Assembly: GCA_947565425.1 (NCBI GenBank)
Contig: CANOFW010000002.1
Span: 162,054 to 226,053, forward strand
Direction: 5' to 3'
DNA from: an uncultured Lachnospiraceae bacterium
Lineage (GTDB): Bacteria > Bacillota > Clostridia > Lachnospirales > Lachnospiraceae
Length of the DNA: 64,000 bases
A program made the position numbers and the translations under genes. Position 1 is the first letter of the stretch; each line of letters starts with the position of its first letter. Positions 54,061-62,587 of this stretch are shown in pieces. Under the pieces are notes generated by a model, which saw only the letters and a list, made by a program, of their open reading frames with translations, was not told where the DNA came from and did not search any database.

Positions 54061-54246
54061 TATTTTCTTGCCCTTGGCTGCGCTATGCCCTTCTATATGG
54101 AAAACGACACCAAAACGGTAAGGAGGAATGTAACTCTCCCAAGCTGGCTGAATTATGAAGCAGAACATGCCGGAATCAATGTGTCAAGAGTATTGCAAGA
54201 CGCCCTGATGAAAGTATTAAACGTACAACGCTCCCCTTACTCATAA
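54061..54246 (+). pseudogene. HicB antitoxin relic (C-terminal part only)
   Basis: An open stretch directly after an in-frame TAG (54058-54060) reads, from ATG 54085, MPFYMENDTKTVRRNVTLPS, then WLNYEAEHAGINVSRVLQDA, and ends LMKVLNVQRSPYS. This is the ribbon-helix-helix C-terminal domain of HicB-type antitoxins (usual form RKNITLPSWLNYEAEKAGIN, SSVLQDALKERLG). The N-terminal RNase-H-like half of HicB and the HicA toxin are missing here, so it is a truncated remnant, though the 53-residue DNA-binding piece could still be made. No ribosome site is obvious before ATG 54085. Nothing else coding is seen in 53752-54309. Confidence 0.75.
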
Positions 54247-54275
54247 TTGACAAATTATTCCCCATATCTTATAAT
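54247..54275 (+). promoter_or_regulatory. Consensus promoter of the blaI-blaR1 pair
   Basis: TTGACA (54247-54252), exactly 17 bases, TATAAT (54270-54275): a full match to the sigma-A consensus, 34 bases before ATG 54310. Confidence 0.9.
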
Positions 54276-54280
54276 TTATA

Positions 54281-54292
54281 TTACATTCGTAA
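54281..54292. promoter_or_regulatory. BlaI-type operator at the blaI promoter
   Basis: TTACATTCGTAA, a dyad of the form TTAC-N4-GTAA that resembles half-sites of BlaI/MecI operators. It lies at about +1 to +12 and is followed by GATTT, as is the similar site at 58831-58842. Confidence 0.65.
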
Positions 54293-54309
54293 GATTTTGG
54301 GGGATAAGT

Positions 54310-54705
54310 ATGAAAACACTACCGCAGATATCGGAAGCAGAATTTGAAGTCATGAAAATCGTATGGAAATATGCGCCAATCAGCACCAACGAAATTACAG
54401 ACAAACTTACCCAGACGACTGCCTGGAGCCCTAAGACGATACAGACGTTAATCAAACGTCTTGTGACTAAGGGCGCGCTTTCTTACGAAAAGCAGAGCAG
54501 GGTTTTTGTCTACACTCCGCTGATAGCAGAAACGGAATATATCGGCGAGCAAAGCCATTCTTTTCTCAAACGTTTTTATCATGGAGATATCACTGCCATG
54601 GTTTCTTCCTACATCGAAAACGACAGGCTCACCGCCGCAGAAATAGATACCCTGCGCTCGCTGCTGCAAAAAGGCAGACGCGACGGGAGGAATTCGCATG
54701 ACTGA
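54310..54705 (+). CDS. BlaI/MecI-family repressor
   Basis: A 131-residue winged-helix repressor. The family start PQISEAEFEVMKIVWKYAPISTNEI is typical, followed by the recognition helix and wing (AWSPKTIQTLIKRLVTKGALSYEK, SRVFVYTPLI) and a helical dimerisation tail (FLKRFYHGDITAMVSSYIEN). In known systems BlaI blocks its own operon and the resistance gene until BlaR1 or MecR1 triggers its cleavage. Here the operon promoter and the PBP promoter at 58.9 kb both carry similar dyads. GGGGGAT precedes ATG 54310. It overlaps blaR1 by 8 bases. Confidence 0.93.
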   Translation: MKTLPQISEAEFEVMKIVWKYAPISTNEITDKLTQTTAWSPKTIQTLIKRLVTKGALSYEKQSRVFVYTPLIAETEYIGEQSHSFLKRFYHGDITAMVSSYIENDRLTAAEIDTLRSLLQKGRRDGRNSHD

Positions 54706-56629
54706 TTTCGTCATCCATTTCCTACTGTGCAATTTCTTTCTCTGCGCCATAACCGGTATCTTTGTCATTACAAAACGATTATTGACTAACCATTTAACCA
54801 GCCGCATGCAATTCAATTTGTGGTACATGTGGGCTGGTATTTTGGTCGTTCCATTTCTACCTGTAAATCTACTTAAATTTCCGCAAATTTTCTCCTGGTT
54901 TGAAAAACTGGTAAACATCGTATTGCCATACCATAAAGAACTTTCACAGATGGCAACAGGGACAACGCTGTCCCAGCCAATAACCCCGCTCAATGACTTT
55001 GCACTTTCTGTAAGCAGACAAACGTCATCCTCTGCCGTCCTTGTGCTGTGTATAATTTGGCTGATCGGTATTCTAACCGTTTTCATAGTGATGATAAAAG
55101 CCCACCTCCGTTTAAGAGCCATTAAAAAATCTGCGCTTCCCTTACAGAACAAAGAAGTCCTCGCCTTATATCATGACTGCCTGCACGAACTGAATATAAA
55201 GCGAAACATTCCTCTTTACAGCACTGCCTTTTTAAACTCCCCTATCATGGCGGGATTGTTCCGTCCGTGTATTTACCTGCCAATCCGCCTGCTGTCTGAA
55301 TTCCATACTATTGACAGTCTCCATACCTCAAATCTATCCCATCCGTATTCCAGCGCTCAACCTTCCTCTGCACCCGATAGGAATACGTTTTGCCCGATAC
55401 GATATATGCTGCTGCATGAACTTTTACATTACAAGCACAAAGATAATTGCGCTAATTATTTGCTGGAACTTGCCTGCGTTTTCTATTGGTTTAATCCCCT
55501 GGTATGGTATGCCACAAAGGAAATGCGCAGTGACCGGGAAATCGCCTGCGATACCGCCGTGCTCGAACTGCTCAATGAAAACGAATACGAAACATATGGC
55601 AGCGCACTCCTTGATTTTGCGGAGAGACTATCATTTGCGCCATTCCCTTTTTCCTCCGGAATCAGTGGAAACATGAGGCAAATGAAACGGCGCATATGCA
55701 ATATTTCTGCATATCAGGAACCTTCTGCACGCAAAATATTTAAAAGTTTCACTGTTTTTATGCTCATTGCCTGTACATTATTGGGGCTCACTCCTCTACT
55801 GTCAGCCAACGCAGACAGCAGGAACCATTATCACTGGCATACCGCTTCAGAAAATATTTCAATCATAGACGCATCCGCATATTTTGGCGCGTATAAGGGA
55901 AGCTTTGTCTTATACGACGAAGGACATGATAAATGGCATATTTCTAATCTAAATAATGCTACCTTACGGACTGCGCCGGAGTCCACTTACAAAATATATA
56001 CCGCCCTCTTCGGATTGGAGGAAAATATTATTTCACCAGAGAATTCTTTTCTCGCATGGAATGGCGCCGTCCACCCATTTGAAGCATGGAATGCAGACCA
56101 AACCCTTTCTTCTGCCATGCAATCCTCCGTCAACTGGTACTTTCAGGAGATAGATCATAGGCTCGGCGCATCTGCACTCCACCGTTATGTGCAAGAAATT
56201 GGATATGGAAATAAAGACCTTGGCACAGACCCCGCCTCACAATTAACAAATGCCACAGACGCAGACTCCACGACTGCCTCCGCTTACTGGATGCAATCCA
56301 CACTGAAAATTTCACCCGTCGAACAGGTCATGCTTTTATCAGACCTTCATAACAACCGCCTTGGCTTTTCACCCAAAAATACCAAGACGGTGGAAGATTC
56401 CATCCGCCTGTATTCATCCGAAGCTGGAACGCTCTATGGAAAAACAGGAACCGGACGCGTAGAGGGCAAAGATATCAACGGCTGGTTTATCGGTTATGTT
56501 GAAACTGACGGCAATACCTATTTCTTTGCCACCAACATTCACAGTGATACACAAGCTGCCGGCAGCAAAGCGGCAGAAATTACGATGAATATTTTGTATC
56601 ACATGAGTATGATTGATTACACCTTCTAG
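54698..56629 (+). CDS. BlaR1/MecR1-type beta-lactam sensor-transducer (M56 protease plus penicillin-binding sensor)
   Basis: A 643-residue membrane protein. The N-terminal half has four membrane helices and an M56 metalloprotease with zinc motif HELLH (240-244) and SDREIACD (278-285). A further helix (about 350-370) leads to an extracellular class-D beta-lactamase-like sensor with S429-x-x-K432 (in ESTYKIYTAL), SVN (477-479) and KTG (K582 in YGKTGTG). All three sensor motifs are intact, so it should acylate with beta-lactams and signal inside to cleave BlaI. It faces the PBP gene tail to tail with a 4-base overlap. Confidence 0.93.
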   Translation: MTDFVIHFLLCNFFLCAITGIFVITKRLLTNHLTSRMQFNLWYMWAGILVVPFLPVNLLKFPQIFSWFEKLVNIVLPYHKELSQMATGTTLSQPITPLNDFALSVSRQTSSSAVLVLCIIWLIGILTVFIVMIKAHLRLRAIKKSALPLQNKEVLALYHDCLHELNIKRNIPLYSTAFLNSPIMAGLFRPCIYLPIRLLSEFHTIDSLHTSNLSHPYSSAQPSSAPDRNTFCPIRYMLLHELLHYKHKDNCANYLLELACVFYWFNPLVWYATKEMRSDREIACDTAVLELLNENEYETYGSALLDFAERLSFAPFPFSSGISGNMRQMKRRICNISAYQEPSARKIFKSFTVFMLIACTLLGLTPLLSANADSRNHYHWHTASENISIIDASAYFGAYKGSFVLYDEGHDKWHISNLNNATLRTAPESTYKIYTALFGLEENIISPENSFLAWNGAVHPFEAWNADQTLSSAMQSSVNWYFQEIDHRLGASALHRYVQEIGYGNKDLGTDPASQLTNATDADSTTASAYWMQSTLKISPVEQVMLLSDLHNNRLGFSPKNTKTVEDSIRLYSSEAGTLYGKTGTGRVEGKDINGWFIGYVETDGNTYFFATNIHSDTQAAGSKAAEITMNILYHMSMIDYTF

Positions 56630-58782
56630 TCGGCAAACCACTCCTCCAAAACCTGCCGGTCCTTTTCCACTACATAACCGCTGCCTCCCCGCTCCTTCAC
56701 ATCTTCCGTCATACTGACAAGCAGAATTGGGCGTTCCGCTGTTTTTTCCGCAGTAAATATCGCAAACCATCCCAGTTCCGTGCCGGAAGTATCATCCTGG
56801 GACGCTTTAATTTCTGCCGTCCCTGTCTTGCCCGCCAGAAGAACATCTTCCCGATGCGCCGCATACCCGGTTCCATGAGGATCATTCACTACCTTTTTGA
56901 TTCCCTCCAGTACCATATTTGTTGTATCGACTGAAAAAGCGCCGGCAAGCCAGTATTCCATTTCCTGTTTCTGTATAAGATAAGGTTTTACCACGTTTCC
57001 CTGATTACAGAATGCCGTATAGATACATGCCATATGTAAGGGATTGATTAGCATTTGTCCCTGCCCATACCCACTGTCTGCCAGTTGTATTTCTGTCTCA
57101 ATATTTTCCGTATTGGAATATTGGGACTTGGACATCACGATTTCAAAGGGCAGTTCTGCGTGAAATCCTAATTGCAGAAGCGACTGCTCCAACTGCTTTT
57201 TGCCAATTTTCAAGGCAGCCTTGGCAAAATAAATATTGTCAGAATAAATTAGCGCATTTTCCAGTACAACCGGTTCATACTCATGAAGCGTTGTCACATG
57301 GTACGAACCCCAGGAAGCGTCCTTTTGCCAGCGCAAGCCCGCATTCCCATAATCCTCGTCCGGCTTGACCGCTCCCGATTCCAGCCCAATAGCGGCGATA
57401 ATCGGTTTGAATGTAGACCCTGGGCACCATTTCTGTCGAAAACGATTGTACATCGGTTTATTATCATCCTCATTCAGCGCTGTCCACTGCTCGTTTGATA
57501 GTCCCAGAATAAAATCATTGTTGTCGTAAGACGGCGTGCTTACCAATGCCAACACTTCCCCGGTATATGGTTGCATCGCTACATGACAGCTCTTATCTTC
57601 TCGAAACTGTTCATACAACTCCGTTTGAAGTTCCGCGTCTACTGTTAGCTTGATATCTTTGCCATGCTCCACCACTTTACAGGCAATTTCTATTTTTTCG
57701 TCGCCTTCTGCATCCACAATATAAATGCGGCAACCGTCCTGCCCTTTTAAATCCTTCTCAAATAAACCCTCCACACCGCTTCTGCCGATAACGCTATTTG
57801 CACGATAGCCCTCGCCGGCATGTTCCTCTAAATCTTCCGCCGTAACATTCTGTACATAGCCTACCAGATGCGCGGCTGCCTCCCCTAATGGATAACTTCT
57901 CACCTCCGTATCCGAAATCATTACACCAGGAATCTCTAATAATAGTTGCTGACGCTCTTGCTCTCTTATGACCTCCTCGTCTGCTTCCATTGACATCAAA
58001 TCTGTTGCTTGCACTTTGCGCACTGTCTTTATGGGAACAAAAGAATCCTCTTTTACCCACTTCGCAGATAACTTCTTCTCTACGTCCATAACCTCTAATC
58101 CCAGCAATTTCGCAGCTTTCTCTAACGCCTGTGCGCGGTTCTCCAACTTTCCCGGCACGATACCCACTGAAGAAGCCGCCCCTTTTCCTGCAAGAACACG
58201 CCCATTACGGTCCAAAATCTGTCCACGCTCCGCCTGCGTCATGGAAACTCTCACTTTATCCGTAGATTGCAAGCCTGGATAAATCAATGAATCCTCCCAC
58301 AGAAGCCCGTACCCCTTTTCTCCTTTATGAAAATATACCTCATTTTCAAAACTGACATTTCCCGCCGCCGTGTCAAACGATGTCTGGTATGTAACTCTGC
58401 CTGCCTTTTTGTCATACGAGATAACGGTAGTCTCCATATTACGCACTTCCATTCCTTCGTAAATCGCCGCATTACGCTTGATAAAATCCTCCCCGCTGAT
58501 ATTTTCCGCCGCTTCTGCATCGAGCATTCCATACATTTGCTGATATTTTTCCTGTGAAATAAGCCCCATATAAGTGAGCAGCAATTCATCCGGCTCTTGC
58601 CATTTACTTTTGTTGTTTGCAAATAACCCTTCTTCCCCAAATAACCCTTCTCCTCCAACTCTATCCCCTGCAAAAAAATGCAGACCTACCGCCGTGCCAA
58701 CTGCAATTACTGTCAGAATTACAACGGCAATCCATACCATTCTACTGATTTTTTTCTTCCTGTTTTTAGTTCTCTTTTTCAT
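56626..58782 (-). CDS. MecA/PBP2a-like class B penicillin-binding protein
   Basis: A 718-residue PBP from ATG 58782 (GGAGG 9-10 bases upstream; ATG 58803 lies before that site). It has one membrane anchor (about 14-38), then an NTF2-like MecA_N domain (about 60-170, ELLLTYMGLISQEKYQQMYGML), the dimerisation domain (about 185-370, ERGQILDRNGRVLA), and a transpeptidase with S456-x-x-K459 (PGSTFKPI), SDN (514-516) and KTG (652-654, LLAGKTGTAE). An MecA_N domain marks PBPs such as PBP2a, PBP5fm and PBP3 of Bacillus, several of which bind beta-lactams poorly. Control by BlaI/BlaR1 next door makes an inducible low-affinity PBP likely. Confidence 0.93.
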   Translation of the reverse strand: MKKRTKNRKKKISRMVWIAVVILTVIAVGTAVGLHFFAGDRVGGEGLFGEEGLFANNKSKWQEPDELLLTYMGLISQEKYQQMYGMLDAEAAENISGEDFIKRNAAIYEGMEVRNMETTVISYDKKAGRVTYQTSFDTAAGNVSFENEVYFHKGEKGYGLLWEDSLIYPGLQSTDKVRVSMTQAERGQILDRNGRVLAGKGAASSVGIVPGKLENRAQALEKAAKLLGLEVMDVEKKLSAKWVKEDSFVPIKTVRKVQATDLMSMEADEEVIREQERQQLLLEIPGVMISDTEVRSYPLGEAAAHLVGYVQNVTAEDLEEHAGEGYRANSVIGRSGVEGLFEKDLKGQDGCRIYIVDAEGDEKIEIACKVVEHGKDIKLTVDAELQTELYEQFREDKSCHVAMQPYTGEVLALVSTPSYDNNDFILGLSNEQWTALNEDDNKPMYNRFRQKWCPGSTFKPIIAAIGLESGAVKPDEDYGNAGLRWQKDASWGSYHVTTLHEYEPVVLENALIYSDNIYFAKAALKIGKKQLEQSLLQLGFHAELPFEIVMSKSQYSNTENIETEIQLADSGYGQGQMLINPLHMACIYTAFCNQGNVVKPYLIQKQEMEYWLAGAFSVDTTNMVLEGIKKVVNDPHGTGYAAHREDVLLAGKTGTAEIKASQDDTSGTELGWFAIFTAEKTAERPILLVSMTEDVKERGGSGYVVEKDRQVLEEWFAD

Positions 58783-58830
58783 CTTGACTTTCCCTCCTAG
58801 CATACAAATAATATCATTCCTCCTTAAATA

Positions 58831-58842
58831 TTACTTATGTAA
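58831..58842. promoter_or_regulatory. BlaI-type operator 2 at the PBP gene leader
   Basis: TTACTTATGTAA followed by GATTT has the same TTAC-N4-GTAA form and flank as the site at the blaI promoter. It lies about 40 bases downstream of the PBP -10. Confidence 0.6.
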
Positions 58843-58876
58843 GATTTCACAGCAAAAAAATATTGTAGTGTTTTAA

Positions 58877-58905
58877 ATATTACACTTGTAGGAACTAATT
58901 GTCAA
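58877..58905 (-). promoter_or_regulatory. PBP gene promoter with overlapping BlaI-type dyad
   Basis: Minus-strand TTGACA (58905-58900), 17-base spacer, TAATAT (58882-58877). A TACA-CT-TGTA dyad (58881-58890; BlaI/MecI sites have a TACA-NN-TGTA core) overlaps the spacer and -10, an ideal position for repression. Confidence 0.75.
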
Positions 58906-58945
58906 GCGTTTCATGGAAACATTAGTCACAACTTAGAATATACCC

Positions 58946-59857
58946 TCACAAAGAAGGAAAACGCACCTCCACAACAAAACATCCTTCTTGCAAAAAAGCC
59001 TCGATACTGCCGCCCAACTGCTGGGTAAATTCTTTGGCGATGGCAAGTCCCAGCCCCGTCGTCCTGCGATTTCTGGACTGGTCTGTCGTGTAAAACCGTT
59101 CAAAAATCTGCTGCAAATCCTTCTCTTCAATCTGCTCTGTCTCATTGGCAATGGTGATTACCGCATATTCTTCACGGGATGTAAGCGAAAAATGATAGCT
59201 TCCCTGCCCATGCACCAGAGCATTTTTGATGAGATTTTCCAATATTCTGGAAATTGCATGTTTATCCGCCAAAATAAATATAGATTCTCTGGGAATCTCA
59301 ATCTGCGGCTCGAGTCCTTTTGAGGTAAAATCCTCATAAAACATGGAAATAATTTCTGCAAAAACGTTTCCTACATTAAGCCTCTGAGGGCTTAACTGGA
59401 ATTCTCCCGCCTCCAGTCTGGCATATTCAAATAATTGATTCAAAATATCCCCAAGCTCTATTAGCCTGCGTTCCACAATCCGCAAATATTCCGTCTTTTT
59501 CTCCTGTGGAATATCTGCGTTTTTCTGCATCTGCACATATCCTTTTACAGAGGTGAGCGGCGTGCGGATATCATGGGAAATACTGGTGATGCTCTCACGA
59601 TAGCTCTGATTTGCCTTTCTCAACCGACGATGTCTCTTCCTATAATCTTCGATCACATCATTCAAACCATTGATTAGTTCTTCCGTATTTCCCACAGGAT
59701 AAGCAGAGGTCAGCATATAATTGCTTTCCTCCGCTTTTAAAAATAATAGCTGCTCTTTGATATGGTTGATTTGTTTCCGGTAACAGTGCAGGCGCAGCAG
59801 CAATATTACCGCTGCCGCCGCCAAACATATACTCAAAACCGCAAGAATTATTTCCAT
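58946..59857 (-). CDS. Sensor histidine kinase, peptide-antibiotic type
   Basis: A 303-residue kinase with a single short N-terminal membrane helix (MEIILAVLSICLAAAAVILL) and no extracellular sensor domain, so it probably senses through the linked ABC transporter. The H box is H95 in SITSISHDIRTPLTSVKGY, the N box is LENLIKNALVHG and the G box is TTGLGLAIAKEFTQQLGGS. It lies one base after the permease gene, at the end of the operon, and pairs with the response regulator at 61774. Confidence 0.92.
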   Translation of the reverse strand: MEIILAVLSICLAAAAVILLLRLHCYRKQINHIKEQLLFLKAEESNYMLTSAYPVGNTEELINGLNDVIEDYRKRHRRLRKANQSYRESITSISHDIRTPLTSVKGYVQMQKNADIPQEKKTEYLRIVERRLIELGDILNQLFEYARLEAGEFQLSPQRLNVGNVFAEIISMFYEDFTSKGLEPQIEIPRESIFILADKHAISRILENLIKNALVHGQGSYHFSLTSREEYAVITIANETEQIEEKDLQQIFERFYTTDQSRNRRTTGLGLAIAKEFTQQLGGSIEAFLQEGCFVVEVRFPSL

Positions 59858-59858
59858 A

Positions 59859-60698
59859 TTATTTCACATCCGCCTTCCGAAAATGTAATACCCCCAACAC
59901 GGCTGCAATCACAAGCCACACGGCTGATACCAGCACGCCCCGCACGATAAATTCCGTTTCAAAATCTGCAATTGGGCAAGATGACATTAGGTCCAGCACC
60001 CAATACTTCGACGGCTGCATTTCCAGTCCATGAAAAACAAGGTCAAGCCCCGCCGTCAGCGTCGTAGAAAACATCAGCATGCCAATACTTACGGATATGC
60101 CTGCCGCCAGATTGCGGGTAAGCTCTCCGATCAACATATAGATTACAGCAATCGCAGCTCCAAACAAAAACTGAAATCCAGTATAGAAGGCGACGTCCCC
60201 CCATGCCGTAGCAGAAAATTCCTGCCACCCCATAAACGGAATTCCCATACATATTGTTATCGCTACTACTACCGCCTCAAATACCAGCGTCAGTATTATG
60301 ACAGGGATCATCTTTGCAAAGAAAATAGCAGGTCTCGTATAGCCTTTTCCTACAAGATTCTTCACTGTACCTGCGGAAAATTCCCGTATCACGAAAATAC
60401 TTACCAATACCGCTGCGATAATTCCCACAAAATGACCGCCAAACATCTGCTGCAAGACGCCGGCAATCCCTATCTCCCGCATCATAGATTTCGGCGCGCC
60501 GCTATCATTCACACTCTCGTCCACTTGCGACACAATAATCCTGGCTGTGCCGTTGGCAACTTCTCCCTGATTAATTTTATCAATCATCACCAGAGAGCCA
60601 TAAAGCAATAAGGCAAGGATTGACGCCACCAAAACGCCGATATAAATTGCCTTGCTTTTCCTTAACTTATAGAATTCTGCATTGAGTAAATTAAACAT
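59859..60698 (-). CDS. ABC-2 type permease (bacitracin/lantibiotic-type)
   Basis: A 279-residue membrane protein from ATG 60698 (GAGGTG upstream), starting MFNLLNAEFYKLRKSKAIYI, the common start of BcrB / lantibiotic-immunity permeases. Six helices are visible, and REFSAGTVKNLVGKGYTRPAIFFAKM is the typical cytoplasmic loop. It overlaps the ATPase stop by 8 bases. It should pump out or expel a peptide antibiotic, or serve self-immunity. No peptide gene was seen nearby. Confidence 0.9.
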   Translation of the reverse strand: MFNLLNAEFYKLRKSKAIYIGVLVASILALLLYGSLVMIDKINQGEVANGTARIIVSQVDESVNDSGAPKSMMREIGIAGVLQQMFGGHFVGIIAAVLVSIFVIREFSAGTVKNLVGKGYTRPAIFFAKMIPVIILTLVFEAVVVAITICMGIPFMGWQEFSATAWGDVAFYTGFQFLFGAAIAVIYMLIGELTRNLAAGISVSIGMLMFSTTLTAGLDLVFHGLEMQPSKYWVLDLMSSCPIADFETEFIVRGVLVSAVWLVIAAVLGVLHFRKADVK

Positions 60699-61602
60699 TA
60701 GACGCACCTCCCAATAAATCCATAAAATAGCCTTCCAAATCCTGCCCCGCAAGATAACTCTCCTTCAGGTGTATGCCGCCCTCAACCAGTTCCCGGTTTA
60801 TCACCCAGGAGTTGTCTATTCCATCAAATACCCTTAGAACGCCTTCCTTTGGCACATCATATTCCGTAATATGGCATTTTTCTTCCAAAATCGTGGAAGC
60901 ACGCTGCACGTCATCCACGACTAATTTCACACAACGTCTACACCTGCTTTTCAAATCCTCTGCCGCAAATTCCTCTATTAATACACCCTCTTTGATGATT
61001 CCATAGTTGCTCGCAATCTTGGACAATTCCCCTAAAATATGACTGGAAATTAAGATCGTAATCTGCCGTTCCCGATTGAGTTTTGATAAGAGATCGCGCA
61101 CCTCTTTAATTCCCTCCGGGTCTAATCCGTTGATAGGTTCGTCCAATATCAGAAAGTCTGGGCTGCGAAACAGTGCAATGGCAATTCCCAGACGCTGTTT
61201 CATACCCATTGAGAAATTTTTAACCTTCTTCTTTCCTGCCTGGGCGAGCCCTACAAACTCCAGCATTTCCTCCACCGCATGTTTCCCGGTAATGCCAAAG
61301 CTCTTTCTCACAACCTCCAAATTATCCCTTGCCGTCATCGTCCCATAAAGCCCCGGCTGTTCAATTAACGTCCCCAAACGCTGCCGTTGCTTTTCTAAAT
61401 CACCCGAGCCAAACAATTCCATGGTTCCCGCCGCCGGAGCTGCAAGCCCCGCCACAACACGCATAAATGTAGTCTTCCCCGCGCCGTTTTTGCCGATAAA
61501 GCCGTAAATATCTCCCTTTTTCACATGCATACTGACATGATCCACCACAGTATGCTTCCCATATATCTTGGTAATCCCGTCCGTTCTCAATGCATACTCC
61601 AT
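60691..61602 (-). CDS. ABC transporter ATP-binding protein (BcrA-type)
   Basis: A 303-residue ATPase from ATG 61602 (GGAGG 6 bases upstream). Walker A is GKNGAGKTT, the signature is FSMGMKQRLGIAIA, and Walker B is FLILDEPINGLDP. The C-terminal part (about 225-303) is like the BcrA family of bacitracin-type exporters. It works with the permease that follows. Confidence 0.93.
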   Translation of the reverse strand: MEYALRTDGITKIYGKHTVVDHVSMHVKKGDIYGFIGKNGAGKTTFMRVVAGLAAPAAGTMELFGSGDLEKQRQRLGTLIEQPGLYGTMTARDNLEVVRKSFGITGKHAVEEMLEFVGLAQAGKKKVKNFSMGMKQRLGIAIALFRSPDFLILDEPINGLDPEGIKEVRDLLSKLNRERQITILISSHILGELSKIASNYGIIKEGVLIEEFAAEDLKSRCRRCVKLVVDDVQRASTILEEKCHITEYDVPKEGVLRVFDGIDNSWVINRELVEGGIHLKESYLAGQDLEGYFMDLLGGASNV

Positions 61603-61773
61603 ACTGTTCCTCCTATCCTGTGAACTATCGAATCCTTTTCCGCTGTCACGCTGCAAATAAGCAAATCTGTGCAAGCGGCAGCGACCTAAATCTTTTTCTT
61701 ACAAGAAATAATATAGCAAGGAACTTTTTAGAAACTTTAGGCAAAATATAAAGAAAGTCTAAAGATTTAAGCG

Positions 61774-62472
61774 CTACCCCATTTTAAAGCCAATGCCCCA
61801 TACTGTCTGTATATATGTTTCCTGAGGGCAGATTTTGGCAAGTTTCTGGCGGATATTGCTGATATGCACATTGACCGCATTCTCCTCCCCCAGAAATTCC
61901 TCATTCCACACAGACTCATAGATATTGCTCTTCGTAAATACTTTTCCCGGATGGCGCATCAAAAGTTCTAAAATCATATATTCCCGCTTCGTCAGGGACA
62001 CTTCCTGTTTTGCCGCCTGCACTTGTAGGCTTTCCGGGTAAATCGTTAAATTCTTGTATGTCAAAACCTCCTGCGCGCCAGCAGAATTTACAGATTCCCC
62101 GCTCACTGTCCTACGCCTCAATACCGCCTCTAATCTTGCCAAAAGCTCCTCTGTGTCAAAAGGCTTTACAACGTAATCATCCGCCCCGGCACGAAGCAGT
62201 GAAACTCTCGTCTGCACGTCGTCCCGCGCCGAGGACACAATAACGCCAACACGGGGGTAATCCTCTTTGATACCACGCAAAACATCCTCCCCGTCCATTC
62301 CCGGCAGCATCAAATCTAAAATCACAGCCTCCGGCACGCGCTTCTCTAAACAGAGCAAGGCTTCCGTCCCCGAAAACGCCTGCATTGTCTCATATCCTTG
62401 TCCCGTGAGCAGTTCGTTTAACATCTGGCTGATGTCCCCGTCATCCTCCACAATCAAAATCAATGTCGCCAT
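61774..62472 (-). CDS. OmpR-family response regulator
   Basis: A 232-residue regulator with a receiver (D53 in VILDLMLPGMDG, acidic pocket EDD at 9-11, K in VVKPFDTEELLARLEA) and a C-terminal winged helix (ESLQVQAAKQEVSLTKREYMILELLMRHPGKVFTKSNIYESVW). It is the first gene of the regulator-ATPase-permease-kinase operon. The 171-base gap before the ATPase gene holds a CTTTAG/CTAAAG inverted repeat (61735-61764) that could be a weak terminator or regulator site. Confidence 0.94.
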   Translation of the reverse strand: MATLILIVEDDGDISQMLNELLTGQGYETMQAFSGTEALLCLEKRVPEAVILDLMLPGMDGEDVLRGIKEDYPRVGVIVSSARDDVQTRVSLLRAGADDYVVKPFDTEELLARLEAVLRRRTVSGESVNSAGAQEVLTYKNLTIYPESLQVQAAKQEVSLTKREYMILELLMRHPGKVFTKSNIYESVWNEEFLGEENAVNVHISNIRQKLAKICPQETYIQTVWGIGFKMG

Positions 62473-62499
62473 CTTTTTTCCTTTCCAGCTTGCCTTATG

Positions 62500-62538
62500 A
62501 TAAAATAGCCAAAAGCAGAAATTCTGCCTTTGGCTATT
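62500..62538 (-). terminator. Terminator after the hemerythrin fusion gene
   Basis: TTCTGC plus TTTGGCTATT (62522-62538) pairs with AATAGCCAAAA plus GCAGAA (62504-62520) with one mismatch, and TTTTAT follows on the minus strand. Confidence 0.8.
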
Positions 62539-62587
62539 CTAATTCTACATCCTGTCTCATATTCCTGATTGCAAATAAAACCTGTCT

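Noticed and set aside
54085-54246. Intact hicB gene
   Set aside because: Only the C-terminal DNA-binding part exists; an in-frame stop lies directly upstream and no hicA is seen.
58946-62472. Lantibiotic biosynthesis cluster
   Set aside because: Only the regulator, kinase and ABC exporter are present; no precursor peptide or modification enzyme gene was found around them.
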